Shown here one piece after another: positions 33,932 through 43,527 of a DNA stretch of 64,000 nucleotides; the first letter of the stretch is position 1, and every line of letters begins with the position of its first letter. The translations under genes were made by a program, and so were the position numbers. The notes below the pieces were generated by a model, which was not told the origin of the DNA, ran no database searches, and saw nothing but the letters and a program-made list of their open reading frames with translations. This DNA is from Candidatus Stahliibacteriota bacterium (lineage in GTDB: Bacteria; Hydrothermota; Tepidihabitantia; B3-TA06), in the NCBI GenBank assembly GCA_004375895.1, contig SOJW01000010.1, positions 1 through 64,000 on the forward strand, written 5' to 3'.

Positions 33932-34069
33932 GTGTAAGGTTTTGGATATCCCCTTCCCCCGACTCTTCTGCGAAGAGTCGACCCCTCCCACCAGGGGAGG
34001 GGAACACTTTGTGTAGAAGTCATTCCTTAACCTCCCCCTCCCTTTGTGGAGGGGGGTAGGGGGAGGGGA

Positions 34070-35296
34070 TTATATTACTATCTCCTCAACAACCAAATCG
34101 TCCTCAGTGAACCGCTCGAAGCGAAGCGGACTGGCGTCAACGGTCTTGTAAGAGCCGTGAACCACAAGCTCGGCCAGAGCCTGAGCGGCGGCAGGTGCAA
34201 CCATTGCGCCGTGTCCTGACCATCCGCAGGCAAGATAGAGACCCTCATATGCCGGATGGGTGCCCAGGATGCCGTTGTGGTCGGCCCGGGTTATGCTGTA
34301 GAGTCCGCCCCACATGGATCTCACGTTGCAGTGCTCGGTGCCGGGAATCCGTTCCTGCATGTAGGGAGCTATCTCATCTTTATAGTAGGCAAGCGACGCA
34401 TCCTGATCGAACCCCGACTTCTGATCAGGGTCGGCACGACCTATCTGCAGGTTGCCTGTCTCGTACTTGAAGTAGATGCCGCGATCGATGATCACTAAGG
34501 GTATATTCTCGTAACCCGGTATATCGGGCAGATTGGTGACGAAGAGCTGACGTTTGATGGGATCAACCGGCAGGTTTTCATCGTCGTGGAAACCGGAGGC
34601 TGCAAGGAGCTGCATTGACCAGGGACCGGTTGCAAGAACTACACCTCCGGCACCGATGCGGCGCCCGTTGGAAAGCTCCACACCCTTCACCTTGTCCCGC
34701 TCGAACTCGATGCGCTTTACCTCGGTGCGCAGGTGAATCTCGGCGCTTTCGGCAAACTCGCGCTGGGCACGCTCGGTATACCCCTTGGCCGCGGCCGAAG
34801 GATCAAAGCTGCCGCAATCAGGACCGTAGAGTCCGCCTGCCAAAGGCTGGAACCCTGCAAACTCTCGGATCTCAGGATCCATGTGATCTACACCTGCCTT
34901 AAGGCCCGGAACCATGCGCTCAACCTCTTGCGGTGAAAGCAACTCGGCGCGGACACCTACCTCATCGAACGTCGGCTTGTAGGCCTTTACCCGCTCCCAC
35001 GGCTCGGCATAGAAGGTGAAAAGATAGCCGTGCTTGTGAAAGCCAATGGGTATATTGAACTCTTTTTCGAAGGCCTCCAGGAACTTGATGGAAGCAGTGG
35101 ACATCTGCATGTTGATGCGTGAGCCCCACAGGTTGCGGAACGCACCCGCGGATTTGGCCGATGTCTCCTCGGCCAGGGCATCGCCGCGTTCAAAAAGCCC
35201 TACGTTGCCCTTAAACCCCTGAGCTTTGAGATTCCACAAAATAGATGTTCCGATTATCCCTCCTCCGATAATTATTACCTCGTATGAGTCGCGCAA
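34070..35296 (-). CDS. FAD-dependent amine/amino-acid oxidoreductase (DAO family)
   Basis: 408 residues from TTG 35296, five bases after GGAGG. The glycine/D-amino-acid oxidase fold shows EVIIIGGGIIGTSILWNLK (FAD), TSAKSAGAFRNLWGSRIN, a central PGYENIPLVIIDRGIYFKYE and a C-terminal DHNGILGTHPAYEGLYLACGWSGHGAMVAPAAAQALAEL typical of sarcosine-oxidase-like enzymes. Likely oxidises a secondary or primary amine; substrate not determined. It has its own promoter and is divergent from the next sorting-domain protein. Confidence 0.9.
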   Translation of the reverse strand: MRDSYEVIIIGGGIIGTSILWNLKAQGFKGNVGLFERGDALAEETSAKSAGAFRNLWGSRINMQMSTASIKFLEAFEKEFNIPIGFHKHGYLFTFYAEPWERVKAYKPTFDEVGVRAELLSPQEVERMVPGLKAGVDHMDPEIREFAGFQPLAGGLYGPDCGSFDPSAAAKGYTERAQREFAESAEIHLRTEVKRIEFERDKVKGVELSNGRRIGAGGVVLATGPWSMQLLAASGFHDDENLPVDPIKRQLFVTNLPDIPGYENIPLVIIDRGIYFKYETGNLQIGRADPDQKSGFDQDASLAYYKDEIAPYMQERIPGTEHCNVRSMWGGLYSITRADHNGILGTHPAYEGLYLACGWSGHGAMVAPAAAQALAELVVHGSYKTVDASPLRFERFTEDDLVVEEIVI

Positions 35297-35320
35297 GCTA
35301 GCCTCCGATTTTTAAAAATA

Positions 35321-35348
35321 AGTCTATTCCCAACCAGATGTTTGTCAA
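35321..35348 (-). promoter_or_regulatory. Promoter of the DAO gene
   Basis: Minus strand: TTGACA at 35348-35343, 16-bp spacer, TAGACT at 35326-35321; leader about 20 bases with GGAGG. Confidence 0.65.
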
Positions 35349-35410
35349 GTTACCCCAAGCTTATGTAGATGGGAACTTACAATATATTCTTAAAAAAAGC
35401 TCCATTTATC

Positions 35411-35439
35411 TTGACAGGGGATAAAACAATGTCTATACT
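35411..35439 (+). promoter_or_regulatory. Promoter of the second sorting-domain protein
   Basis: TTGACA at 35411-35416, 17-bp spacer, TATACT at 35434-35439; leader includes AAAGGAGGAA before ATG 35467. Confidence 0.75.
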
Positions 35440-35466
35440 TGATCAGAATTAAAGGAGGAAATCGTT

Positions 35467-36534
35467 ATGAGAAAAGCTTGGACGTTTTTATTCCTTATCG
35501 CCTTCCTGCCTCTTTCGGCGCAGCCGGTTTTTACTGCCGACGACCTGCCGCCAATCGGATATGAAGCTGAGTTCTTGAGCGACACCTCAGAATACATAAT
35601 CGTAGATGTAGGCACCACAGGCGGCCCGCAGACCTGGGATTTCTCTCGGGAGGTGGAGGGTGAAACTATACCGTTTGAGGTACTCGACCCTACTGCTACA
35701 CCTGTAGGGTTCCTTTTCCCTGATGCTGAGTTCGTTTATCACCTTGCTGGGACTCTCATGGACACTCTTAGTGGCGAAATCTGGCAGTATTATAAAACAA
35801 CCTCGACCGAAATGTTAATGGTCGGAGATTATATCGAGTCCTACCACCCGATACTCGACAGCATAAAGATAACCCATAATTACGAACCTAACCGCATCAA
35901 CTCCGTATTCCCCCTTCAAATGGGTGCACAATGGCATGACTTTTTCCACACTGTGGATTCACTTGATCCTACCGGTGTATTTACCATAGAAACGACATCA
36001 TCGAGTTCAAGCAGAGTGGACGCATGGGGAACCGTCATCACTCCAGCAGATAGCTTTAAAGCCCTCCGTTATGTCACCTATGACACAACCGACATTATCG
36101 TGAGAATCATGGCTGTTCCAGATACCATACTTAGCCGTACTATCAACTACAACTGGGTGGCGGCCGATGCCGGGTCGGTAACGCGCATCGCCAGTCTGGA
36201 AGATGAAACCGATCCCCAGTTCGATACAGCCGGCACGTACATGGTGCTTATAGAGAATAACCTCACCCCGGGCATCGAAGAGACAAAAATGGCCACCTCG
36301 CCAGAGATACGCATACGAAACCAAAAGGTCTTCTTCAATACAGCCCGGGCAGGGGTTGTAGAGCTTAATCTTTACGATGCGGGAGGCAGAATGGCCGCTT
36401 GCCTGTGTCATGGAATCCTGCCTTCGGGAGAACACAGCTTGCCGCTGCCCGCTGATCTTCCTCGAGGGGTATACTTCATCAGGATAAACACCTCTGGCGG
36501 AACCCTCTCAGGCAAGTTTGTAGTCCTGGATTAA
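35467..36534 (+). CDS. Secreted protein with type IX-like C-terminal sorting domain
   Basis: 355 residues: signal peptide (MRKAWTFLFLIAFLPLSAQP), a body of beta-strands with many Asp/Thr (no family recognised) and a C-terminal ~75-residue sorting domain: VELNLYDAGGRMAACL...LPRGVYFIRINTSGGTLSGKFVVLD. The ending matches the Por/T9SS type A pattern and that of the 3515-5110 protein. Strong ribosome site AAAGGAGGAA. Single-gene unit. Calcium-binding or adhesin roles are conceivable but unsupported. Confidence 0.8.
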   Translation: MRKAWTFLFLIAFLPLSAQPVFTADDLPPIGYEAEFLSDTSEYIIVDVGTTGGPQTWDFSREVEGETIPFEVLDPTATPVGFLFPDAEFVYHLAGTLMDTLSGEIWQYYKTTSTEMLMVGDYIESYHPILDSIKITHNYEPNRINSVFPLQMGAQWHDFFHTVDSLDPTGVFTIETTSSSSSRVDAWGTVITPADSFKALRYVTYDTTDIIVRIMAVPDTILSRTINYNWVAADAGSVTRIASLEDETDPQFDTAGTYMVLIENNLTPGIEETKMATSPEIRIRNQKVFFNTARAGVVELNLYDAGGRMAACLCHGILPSGEHSLPLPADLPRGVYFIRINTSGGTLSGKFVVLD

Positions 36535-36536
36535 AA

Positions 36537-36580
36537 AGGCTTTAGCACTCCAGGCGGGAGTGATCCTCCAGCCTATTATT
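36537..36580 (+). terminator. Possible terminator before pyrG
   Basis: AGGCT...AGCCT encloses CACTCC/GGAGTG, followed by ATTATTCTA. The T tract is poor; tentative. Confidence 0.4.
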
Positions 36581-36608
36581 CTATGGGGGTTCCTGCCATA
36601 TCTCAAGA

Positions 36609-36624
36609 TGGCACCCTAATTGCT
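36609..36624 (+). promoter_or_regulatory. Candidate sigma-54 promoter upstream of pyrG
   Basis: TGGCAC, five bases, TTGCT: an exact match to the -24/-12 consensus, with GG and GC at the required 12-bp phase (36610-36611 and 36622-36623). Transcription would start near 36635. rpoN itself lies 4.6 kb downstream in the same gene series. No enhancer-binding protein gene is in the window. Confidence 0.5.
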
Positions 36625-36634
36625 AGAAAAGTCC

Positions 36635-38298
<1,664 letters not shown>

Positions 38299-38315
38299 AA
38301 AAGAGGAATGACCCC

Positions 38316-39071
38316 GTGTTGGTCGTATTCTTTTTGATTCTGCTGCGGGTAACACCATTTGAGCTGGCAGTGATGCTCGCAAGGCTGCTTGTGAGGATGT
38401 ATACGGTTATTTCTCCCATCGCCCGCTCCCAGTTGCGCAAGGCAAAAGAAACACTGGGGCAAGGCCGATTCCCGGCAAAGGCTTACATTAACCATGCGGC
38501 ATTTAACCTGACCCTCGCGGCACGCATGGGAACAGGCTTCTCAAGGGAGTTAACTGAACGTGTGGTAATCGAGGGAGAAGAGAACGTGCGCACCCTTAAG
38601 GACAGAGGAGATTCAGCCGTGGTGGCGACGTTCCACTACGGGCCGTGGGAGCTTCTTGCCGAGGTATTTACAAAAAAAGGATATCGCGTTGCTGCGCTCG
38701 TAGGTCGTCAGCGCATGCGTATCTTCGAGGGTTATCTTGCTGCCTTACGACGCAGGGTGGGGCTTTTAACCGTAAATGACCTTAGCACGGCATCGCGCGC
38801 ACTGGGTAACGGAATGTTTCTTGCAACACTTCTTGATAAGACCCGCCGTGCGAAGGGAGGGGCTTGTGGATTGTCCTACTACGACTATACTGTATCCGTG
38901 ATACCTGAACGTCTTGCAAAGAGAACCCGCACGGTTCTACTGCCGGTGATCTGTCGCTTCCGCAACCGAAGGCTAGAGATAACGATAGGTTCTTCTGACC
39001 AGAACCTTCGTGAGTTCTTTGCCCCCTTCTTTGCCGAAACCCCGTTCGAGTGGCTCGTGTGGGGGGAATAA
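38316..39071 (+). CDS. Lipid A biosynthesis acyltransferase (LpxL/HtrB-like)
   Basis: 251 residues, shorter than typical 300-residue LpxL. One N-terminal membrane helix, catalytic HX4(D/E)-type motif in ATFHYGPWELL, and LLDKTRRAKGG and RNRRLEITIG segments of the lysophospholipid acyltransferase fold. It likely adds a secondary acyl chain to lipid A or a similar lipid. GTG start 17 bases after pyrG; the LptC-like gene overlaps its stop by one base. Position next to lpt genes supports the lipid A role. Confidence 0.82.
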   Translation: MLVVFFLILLRVTPFELAVMLARLLVRMYTVISPIARSQLRKAKETLGQGRFPAKAYINHAAFNLTLAARMGTGFSRELTERVVIEGEENVRTLKDRGDSAVVATFHYGPWELLAEVFTKKGYRVAALVGRQRMRIFEGYLAALRRRVGLLTVNDLSTASRALGNGMFLATLLDKTRRAKGGACGLSYYDYTVSVIPERLAKRTRTVLLPVICRFRNRRLEITIGSSDQNLREFFAPFFAETPFEWLVWGE

Positions 39072-39619
39072 TGCGAAAGATCCTTTGGTTAACTTCCTGG
39101 ATGTTGGGCTGCGTATTGCTTCTTGGGTCGTGTTCAGAGGAAGAACGTGAAAAGGTCGCCGAAGAAGAACTGCCAAGCCAGATAGTAGATAACTTCCAGA
39201 TGCAGGAGTCTAAAAGCGGCAGGGACCTTTACTTCCTGCGGGGCCGCCGCGCGTTCTACTACGATAAACGAAACGAGATCGTCGTTCTTGAGCCGCACAT
39301 AACCTTTTACGGCCCTGGTAGGGAGATAACCTCTAAGGTAGTATGCGACTCAGGTGTGATATCGAACCGCACAGGCGACCTTGTGGCCTACGGGAACGTT
39401 GTTGTCACTGCGCAGGATAGCACGATCCTTCGCACAGACTCACTCGCCTGGTTCAACCGACGCGCCAAGATAGAGACCGACGCAGAGGTGTCGATCTCTT
39501 CACCCCAGGGGACCATCAGGGGTAAGGGACTGATATCCGACGCTGACCTAAATCGCATAGAGATCAAGGAAGAGGTCAAGGGAACCACCCCATTCTCGGT
39601 ACAGGAGGAGAGTGAATGA
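39071..39619 (+). CDS. lptC: LptC-like lipoprotein (LPS export)
   Basis: 182 residues from ATG 39071, which overlaps the previous stop (TAATG). The N-terminus carries a hydrophobic stretch and lipobox LGSC (about Cys19). The rest is the beta-jellyroll of LptC/LptA type: FLRGRRAFYYD, GREITSKVVCDSGVISNRTGDLVAYGNVVVTAQD. LptC normally is a single-span protein of the LptBFG complex. A lipoprotein form is a variation found in some phyla. Overlaps the OstA-like gene by 4 bases. Confidence 0.85.
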   Translation: MRKILWLTSWMLGCVLLLGSCSEEEREKVAEEELPSQIVDNFQMQESKSGRDLYFLRGRRAFYYDKRNEIVVLEPHITFYGPGREITSKVVCDSGVISNRTGDLVAYGNVVVTAQDSTILRTDSLAWFNRRAKIETDAEVSISSPQGTIRGKGLISDADLNRIEIKEEVKGTTPFSVQEESE

Positions 39620-40524
39620 TGATGATTGTATTCTTCCTGCTCTTTTCGGCTCTTGAGTTCGAGGCGGACAAGATGGAAAGCCTGCGTGAGGAATCGGGCA
39701 GGACAACCCATCTTACGGGCAACGTGCATCTTTATGAAGAAAAGCTCGATATCCGCGGTGCCGAGGCGTGGTTTAAGCCTGCAGAACAGAGCCTTATCGT
39801 ATACGGCTCGCTTCGCATAAAGGCGCAGGATGCGGATATAACCGCGGACTCGCTGTGGTTTGAGACCGGGAACCGCATCTCGCATCTCTACCGTCGAGTG
39901 GTCGTAAAAAGAGGGAACACGGAGATAAGAGCCCCTGAAATCTCAATATACCACCGCTCAAGGATTGCCAAGATCCCATACGCGGCCCAGATACGCGACC
40001 TCAAAGAAGGAATCCTTATCACAGGGGATGATGTCTCCTACGATCTGGGGAAGGACAAAGGCAGCGTTTCACGTAATCCCATTCTTAGAGATGAGCGGGA
40101 TTCGTCCGATTTCAGAATCACAAGCGAGCGCATGCACATCGATCAAGGTGCCAGGGCCGCAAGTGCCGCAGGTAAAGTACGTATCCTGACGGAGGATGCA
40201 ACGGTCTACTGCGATACGCTCGTTCTTTTCTACGAGGAGGACTTTGGGCATGCGTCCGGAAACACGGCAATAGAGAGTCCTGAGGGCCGAATTGACGCAG
40301 ACTCGGCAGATTTCTGGCTTACCGGCCGCAACCTTAAGGAGATATTCCTTTATACAGATGTCGTGACCCGTTACCGTACCGAAGGCCAAGACTCGGTGGT
40401 AGTTAACTCCCCTTACCTGACCATCGATTTTAGTAAAAAGAACGCAGAAATCCTGATCTTTACTGGAGGAACAAGTGGCACCTACTTCTGGCGAGAAGAA
40501 GCAGCAGCACCGCAGCAAGACTAA
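39616..40524 (+). CDS. OstA/LptA-like periplasmic LPS-transport protein
   Basis: 302 residues: short signal peptide (MMMIVFFLLFSALEF) and about 280 residues of repeated OstA-like beta units (TTHLTGNVHLYEEKLDIRGAEAW, VSRNPILRDERD, AASAAGKVRILTEDATVYCDTLVLF). This is roughly twice a minimal LptA, as in OstA-like proteins of other phyla. It should bridge LPS between inner and outer membranes. No LptD, LptF or LptG in the window. Its 3' end overlaps lptB by 50 bases. Confidence 0.83.
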   Translation: MMMIVFFLLFSALEFEADKMESLREESGRTTHLTGNVHLYEEKLDIRGAEAWFKPAEQSLIVYGSLRIKAQDADITADSLWFETGNRISHLYRRVVVKRGNTEIRAPEISIYHRSRIAKIPYAAQIRDLKEGILITGDDVSYDLGKDKGSVSRNPILRDERDSSDFRITSERMHIDQGARAASAAGKVRILTEDATVYCDTLVLFYEEDFGHASGNTAIESPEGRIDADSADFWLTGRNLKEIFLYTDVVTRYRTEGQDSVVVNSPYLTIDFSKKNAEILIFTGGTSGTYFWREEAAAPQQD

Positions 40525-41260
40525 AGTTAAGGCCAATACAAGTGTCTTGCGCACCGAAGGTCTGTGTAAGGAGTTCGGCAAACGGCAAGTTGTGCAGGAT
40601 GTATCCTTACAGCTGCATCAGGGTGAGGTGGTAGGGCTTCTGGGGCCCAACGGAGCGGGCAAGACCACAACCTTCTCGATGATCATCGGATTCCTGCAGC
40701 CGACAGCAGGAGAGATTAGATTAGACGACCAACGGATCAACGATCTGCCTATCTTCCGCCGTGCCCGACTGGGGATAGGATATCTCTCACAGGAAGCATC
40801 CATCTTCCGCAAGTTAAGCGTTGAGGATAACATAAAGGCCGTTCTTGAGCTAAGAGGCTACTCCAAGGAAGAGATCGGGGAACGCACAGAGACCCTCTTA
40901 AAGAAGTTCGAGATCGGGAACCTGCGGCGGTCGAAGGGAAACACTCTATCAGGTGGCGAAAGACGCAGGGTGGAGATAGCCCGCGCGCTTGCCACCCAAC
41001 CCAAGTTCCTCTTACTTGACGAGCCCTTCACCGGTATCGACCCGATAGTGCGAGGTGAGATACAGGAGATGATCCTCCTTTTAAAGAAAGAGGGGATCGG
41101 GATATTCGTAACCGACCACAACGTGCGAGAGACCCTTGAGATCACCGACCGTGCATACCTGATGTACGACTCACGGATCCTTGTCTCAGGTACACCTCAC
41201 GAGCTTGTCTCGAACAAGAGGGTGCGCGAGGTTTACCTGGGCAAAGAATTCAAGATATGA
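40475..41260 (+). CDS. lptB: LPS export ABC transporter ATP-binding protein
   Basis: 261 residues with Walker A GPNGAGKTT, Q-loop, signature LSGGERRRVEIARAL, Walker B FLLLDEPFTGID and the LptB-typical IFVTDHNVRETLEITDRAYLMYDSRIL. An N-terminal basic tail of ~20 residues is added. GTG start after GGAGGA with 5-base spacing, within the OstA-like gene. It powers LPS extraction from the inner membrane. The lptB-rpoN order that follows is widely conserved. Confidence 0.95.
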   Translation: MAPTSGEKKQQHRSKTKVKANTSVLRTEGLCKEFGKRQVVQDVSLQLHQGEVVGLLGPNGAGKTTTFSMIIGFLQPTAGEIRLDDQRINDLPIFRRARLGIGYLSQEASIFRKLSVEDNIKAVLELRGYSKEEIGERTETLLKKFEIGNLRRSKGNTLSGGERRRVEIARALATQPKFLLLDEPFTGIDPIVRGEIQEMILLLKKEGIGIFVTDHNVRETLEITDRAYLMYDSRILVSGTPHELVSNKRVREVYLGKEFKI

Positions 41261-42618
41261 GACCCCCGTCCCCTTACGGAACACAGCGCCTTGAGACCTC
41301 GCTTCGACCTGAACTCTCCATACACCTTACCCCCCAGATGCGTCTGCGGCTTGAGATACTGCAAGCCAATATACTCTCCCTTGAGGAGATGCTTTCACTT
41401 GAGGTTCAACAAAATCCAGCTCTTGAGTTGATCGAGGGGGAGCCGGAAGGGGAGGAAGCAAGGACAACAGAGGAGTTTTCGATCGAGGACTTCTATCCCC
41501 ACAACCCTGGTGCGGATTATGAGGGGGCCGAAGAAAAACCTGAACCCGGACCACAATGCGCGGATCGTTCATCTCTTGAGGAACATATGATGTTAACCGT
41601 AGTGCATGAGTTCTCAGGTTGCGAGAAAGACTACCGAATTGCACGCTATATCCTCGAGGGTCTTGACGAGGACGGGTTCCTGCACGAGGACTCTAACTCT
41701 ATAGCCAAAGCCCTTGGTATAACAGAAGAACAAGTAGAGAATATAAGGCGACGTATCCAGCTCCTAGATCCGATCGGGATAGCCTCACATGATATTCCTG
41801 AAGCGCTTTTGGTCCAGCTCGAAGCCCTTGGGTATAACGAAGAATCTACGGAGATACGCATCATTAAGGAAGGCTTCGGTGCCTTGCTCCAGAAAAGGAT
41901 CACATCCCTATCCAAAAGGTTAAGGCTTCCAACCGAAGTAATTGCTGAGGCATTTGAAACGATCTCCAGCCTTGATCCAAAACCTGGGCGCAACTTCCAT
42001 GAGATAGCATCTCGTTCTGTTCAGCCGGATATAACGATTCGTTACCGTGAAGGAAAGCTGGAGGTGGTTATAAATGAAAGCCCGTTGCCCGGCCTGAGAC
42101 TCGCAGCAAAGTTCAAGGAGATCCTTATAAATCCAAAAAAATTCTCCAACGAGGAGATCGAGTTTGCCAAGCGCAAGCTTGAGAGCGCGCAACTCTTTAT
42201 CAAGGGAATCCTGCAGCGCCGCGATACCCTGGACCATCTGGCTCAAAACATACTTCTTCGCAACTACGACTTCTTCAGCGGACGAACCAACCAATCAACC
42301 CCCCTTCTTATGAAGGATGCTGCCGAGGAGTTGAGGTTGCATGCTTCAACGATCTCACGCGCGGTGCGGGACAAGTATATTGAAACCCCGGTCGGCATCT
42401 TCCCATTGCGCTCCTTCTTCGCCAAGGGCGAGAGAAACCCTGTAATGGAGAAGCTTAAGAACATAATAAAAACTGAAGAAAAAACCAATCCTCTCACCGA
42501 CGCGGAGATAACCGAGCGGTTGAAAGCCACGGGTAGCAGCATATCACGCCGGACCGTGGCCAAGTACCGCCTTCGTCTTAATATTCCGGATTGCTTCCAG
42601 CGCAAAGCGCTGGGGTAG
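41257..42618 (+). CDS. rpoN: RNA polymerase sigma-54 factor
   Basis: 453 residues. The N-terminal glutamine/leucine-rich activator region (LTPQMRLRLEILQANILSLEEML) is followed by an acidic linker, the core-binding domain (about 100-290) and the C-terminal DNA-binding domain ending with the RpoN box as SRRTVAKYR, then LNIPDCFQRKALG. It directs transcription from -24/-12 promoters with enhancer-binding ATPases. A good -24/-12 site lies before pyrG. Overlaps lptB by 4 bases. Confidence 0.96.
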   Translation: MRPPSPYGTQRLETSLRPELSIHLTPQMRLRLEILQANILSLEEMLSLEVQQNPALELIEGEPEGEEARTTEEFSIEDFYPHNPGADYEGAEEKPEPGPQCADRSSLEEHMMLTVVHEFSGCEKDYRIARYILEGLDEDGFLHEDSNSIAKALGITEEQVENIRRRIQLLDPIGIASHDIPEALLVQLEALGYNEESTEIRIIKEGFGALLQKRITSLSKRLRLPTEVIAEAFETISSLDPKPGRNFHEIASRSVQPDITIRYREGKLEVVINESPLPGLRLAAKFKEILINPKKFSNEEIEFAKRKLESAQLFIKGILQRRDTLDHLAQNILLRNYDFFSGRTNQSTPLLMKDAAEELRLHASTISRAVRDKYIETPVGIFPLRSFFAKGERNPVMEKLKNIIKTEEKTNPLTDAEITERLKATGSSISRRTVAKYRLRLNIPDCFQRKALG

Positions 42619-42827
42619 TAAATCGGGCGAACGCTCCCTTCCAAACAATACCAGAAAGCCGAGGGTGTCGGCGACAATGGAAAACGCTCCCCGGCCCATC
42701 CCTGCCAGAGGGCGGCACCTCGTCTCCCATTGGGAGAGGGCGGCTCCGCAGGAATCGGGTGAGGGTTCCTACTCCTCCTCCCCTGGTGTAGGGGGTCGGC
42801 GCCTTGGCGCCGGGGGGAGGGCTTCCC
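42619..42827. repeat. Intergenic mosaic of palindromes and dispersed repeats
   Basis: CCTGCCAGAGGG and CGGCACCTCG (42701-42722) match the block at 13569-13590; next come CTCCCATTGGGAG and GGCGCCTTGGCGCC palindromes. No gene seen. It directly precedes hairpin copy C and the AT-rich cassette. Confidence 0.55.
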
Positions 42828-42867
42828 TGCGATCTTTTGTGCGCAGCACAAAAGGAGCATTCAATTA
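42828..42867 (+). repeat. Dispersed hairpin repeat, copy C
   Basis: CTGCGAT, perfect 9-bp stem CTTTTGTGC/GCACAAAAG with loop GCA, then GAGCATTCAATT. The stem centre GTGC/GCAC replaces GCCC/GGGC of copy D. Confidence 0.8.
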
Positions 42868-42894
42868 AGGAAGGAAGTCAAGGAGAATGGGGAA

Positions 42895-42915
42895 CACATA
42901 AGGTGCGAATAAAAG
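42895..42915 (-). repeat. 21-bp repeat shared with 57361-57381
   Basis: The minus strand CTTTTATTCGCACCTTATGT plus G is identical to 57361-57381. Both copies are close to a hairpin repeat and to a junction of foreign or broken genes. Confidence 0.6.
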
Positions 42916-42920
42916 GTCAC

Positions 42921-42948
42921 TTGACAAACAAGCTGTTTAGCCTAAAAT
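42921..42948 (+). promoter_or_regulatory. Promoter of the DUF4365 cassette
   Basis: TTGACA at 42921-42926, 16-bp spacer, TAAAAT at 42943-42948; leader about 60 bases. Confidence 0.65.
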
Positions 42949-43014
42949 ATATTTTAGAGTGGCTCACATGACTTTACTTTCACTGAAATTCGAGTATGAT
43001 GCGGGAGTATGGTT

Positions 43015-43527
43015 ATGCTGACTAGGCCTATGACCCTGGCCAACCAAAAGGAGCAATTCAGTAAAGCATATGTCAGGGCTGTTGTTAGTGTAGCTGGCTA
43101 TACGATTTACGAACCAGTTGTAGATGATGACAGTGTAGACATTGGAATCGCTGCTAGAGGAGGAAGAGGTACAATTCGTTCGCCAAAGTTGGATCTTCAA
43201 CTCAAGTGCACTGAACGAGACATTCTATCTGATGAAGAGTGTCGTTTCCAATTGGGTATCAAGAACTACAACGATCTTCGGGGAGAAGGTTTGCAAGTTC
43301 CACGTGTCTTAGTAGTTCTAATCGTTCCAGATGAACTCGATGACTGGGTTTCTCAATCAGAAGAAGAAATGATTGTGAGACATTGTGCGTATTGGGTTTC
43401 TTTACGTGAATATAAAGAAACTGCTAACATTTCCTCCGTGACCATCCCCATCCCTAGAGATAATATTTTCTCAGTAGATGCATTGAAAGAGATTATGGAT
43501 ATGATTGCATCTGGGAGGCGCCCGTGA
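43015..43527 (+). CDS. DUF4365 protein, Mrr-like PD-(D/E)xK nuclease fold
   Basis: 170 residues from ATG 43015 (GGGAG seven bases upstream; ATG 43009 also possible). The sequence matches the DUF4365 pattern: KAYVRAVVSVAGYTIYEPVVDDDSVDI, LDLQLKCT, LGIKNYNDLR, VPRVLVVLIVP and RHCAYWVSL. Asp42 and Gln62-x-Lys64 would form a nuclease site of the Mrr kind (QxK). It overlaps the next gene by 4 bases. Base composition is AT-rich against its neighbours, and repeats flank the pair. Such genes are frequent in defence islands; a role here is inferred. Confidence 0.75.
   Translation: MLTRPMTLANQKEQFSKAYVRAVVSVAGYTIYEPVVDDDSVDIGIAARGGRGTIRSPKLDLQLKCTERDILSDEECRFQLGIKNYNDLRGEGLQVPRVLVVLIVPDELDDWVSQSEEEMIVRHCAYWVSLREYKETANISSVTIPIPRDNIFSVDALKEIMDMIASGRRP

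Noticed and set aside
42619-42870. CRISPR array in the repeat-rich gap
   Set aside because: The repeats are palindromic and dispersed, not direct repeats with equal-length unique spacers. No cas genes in the window.
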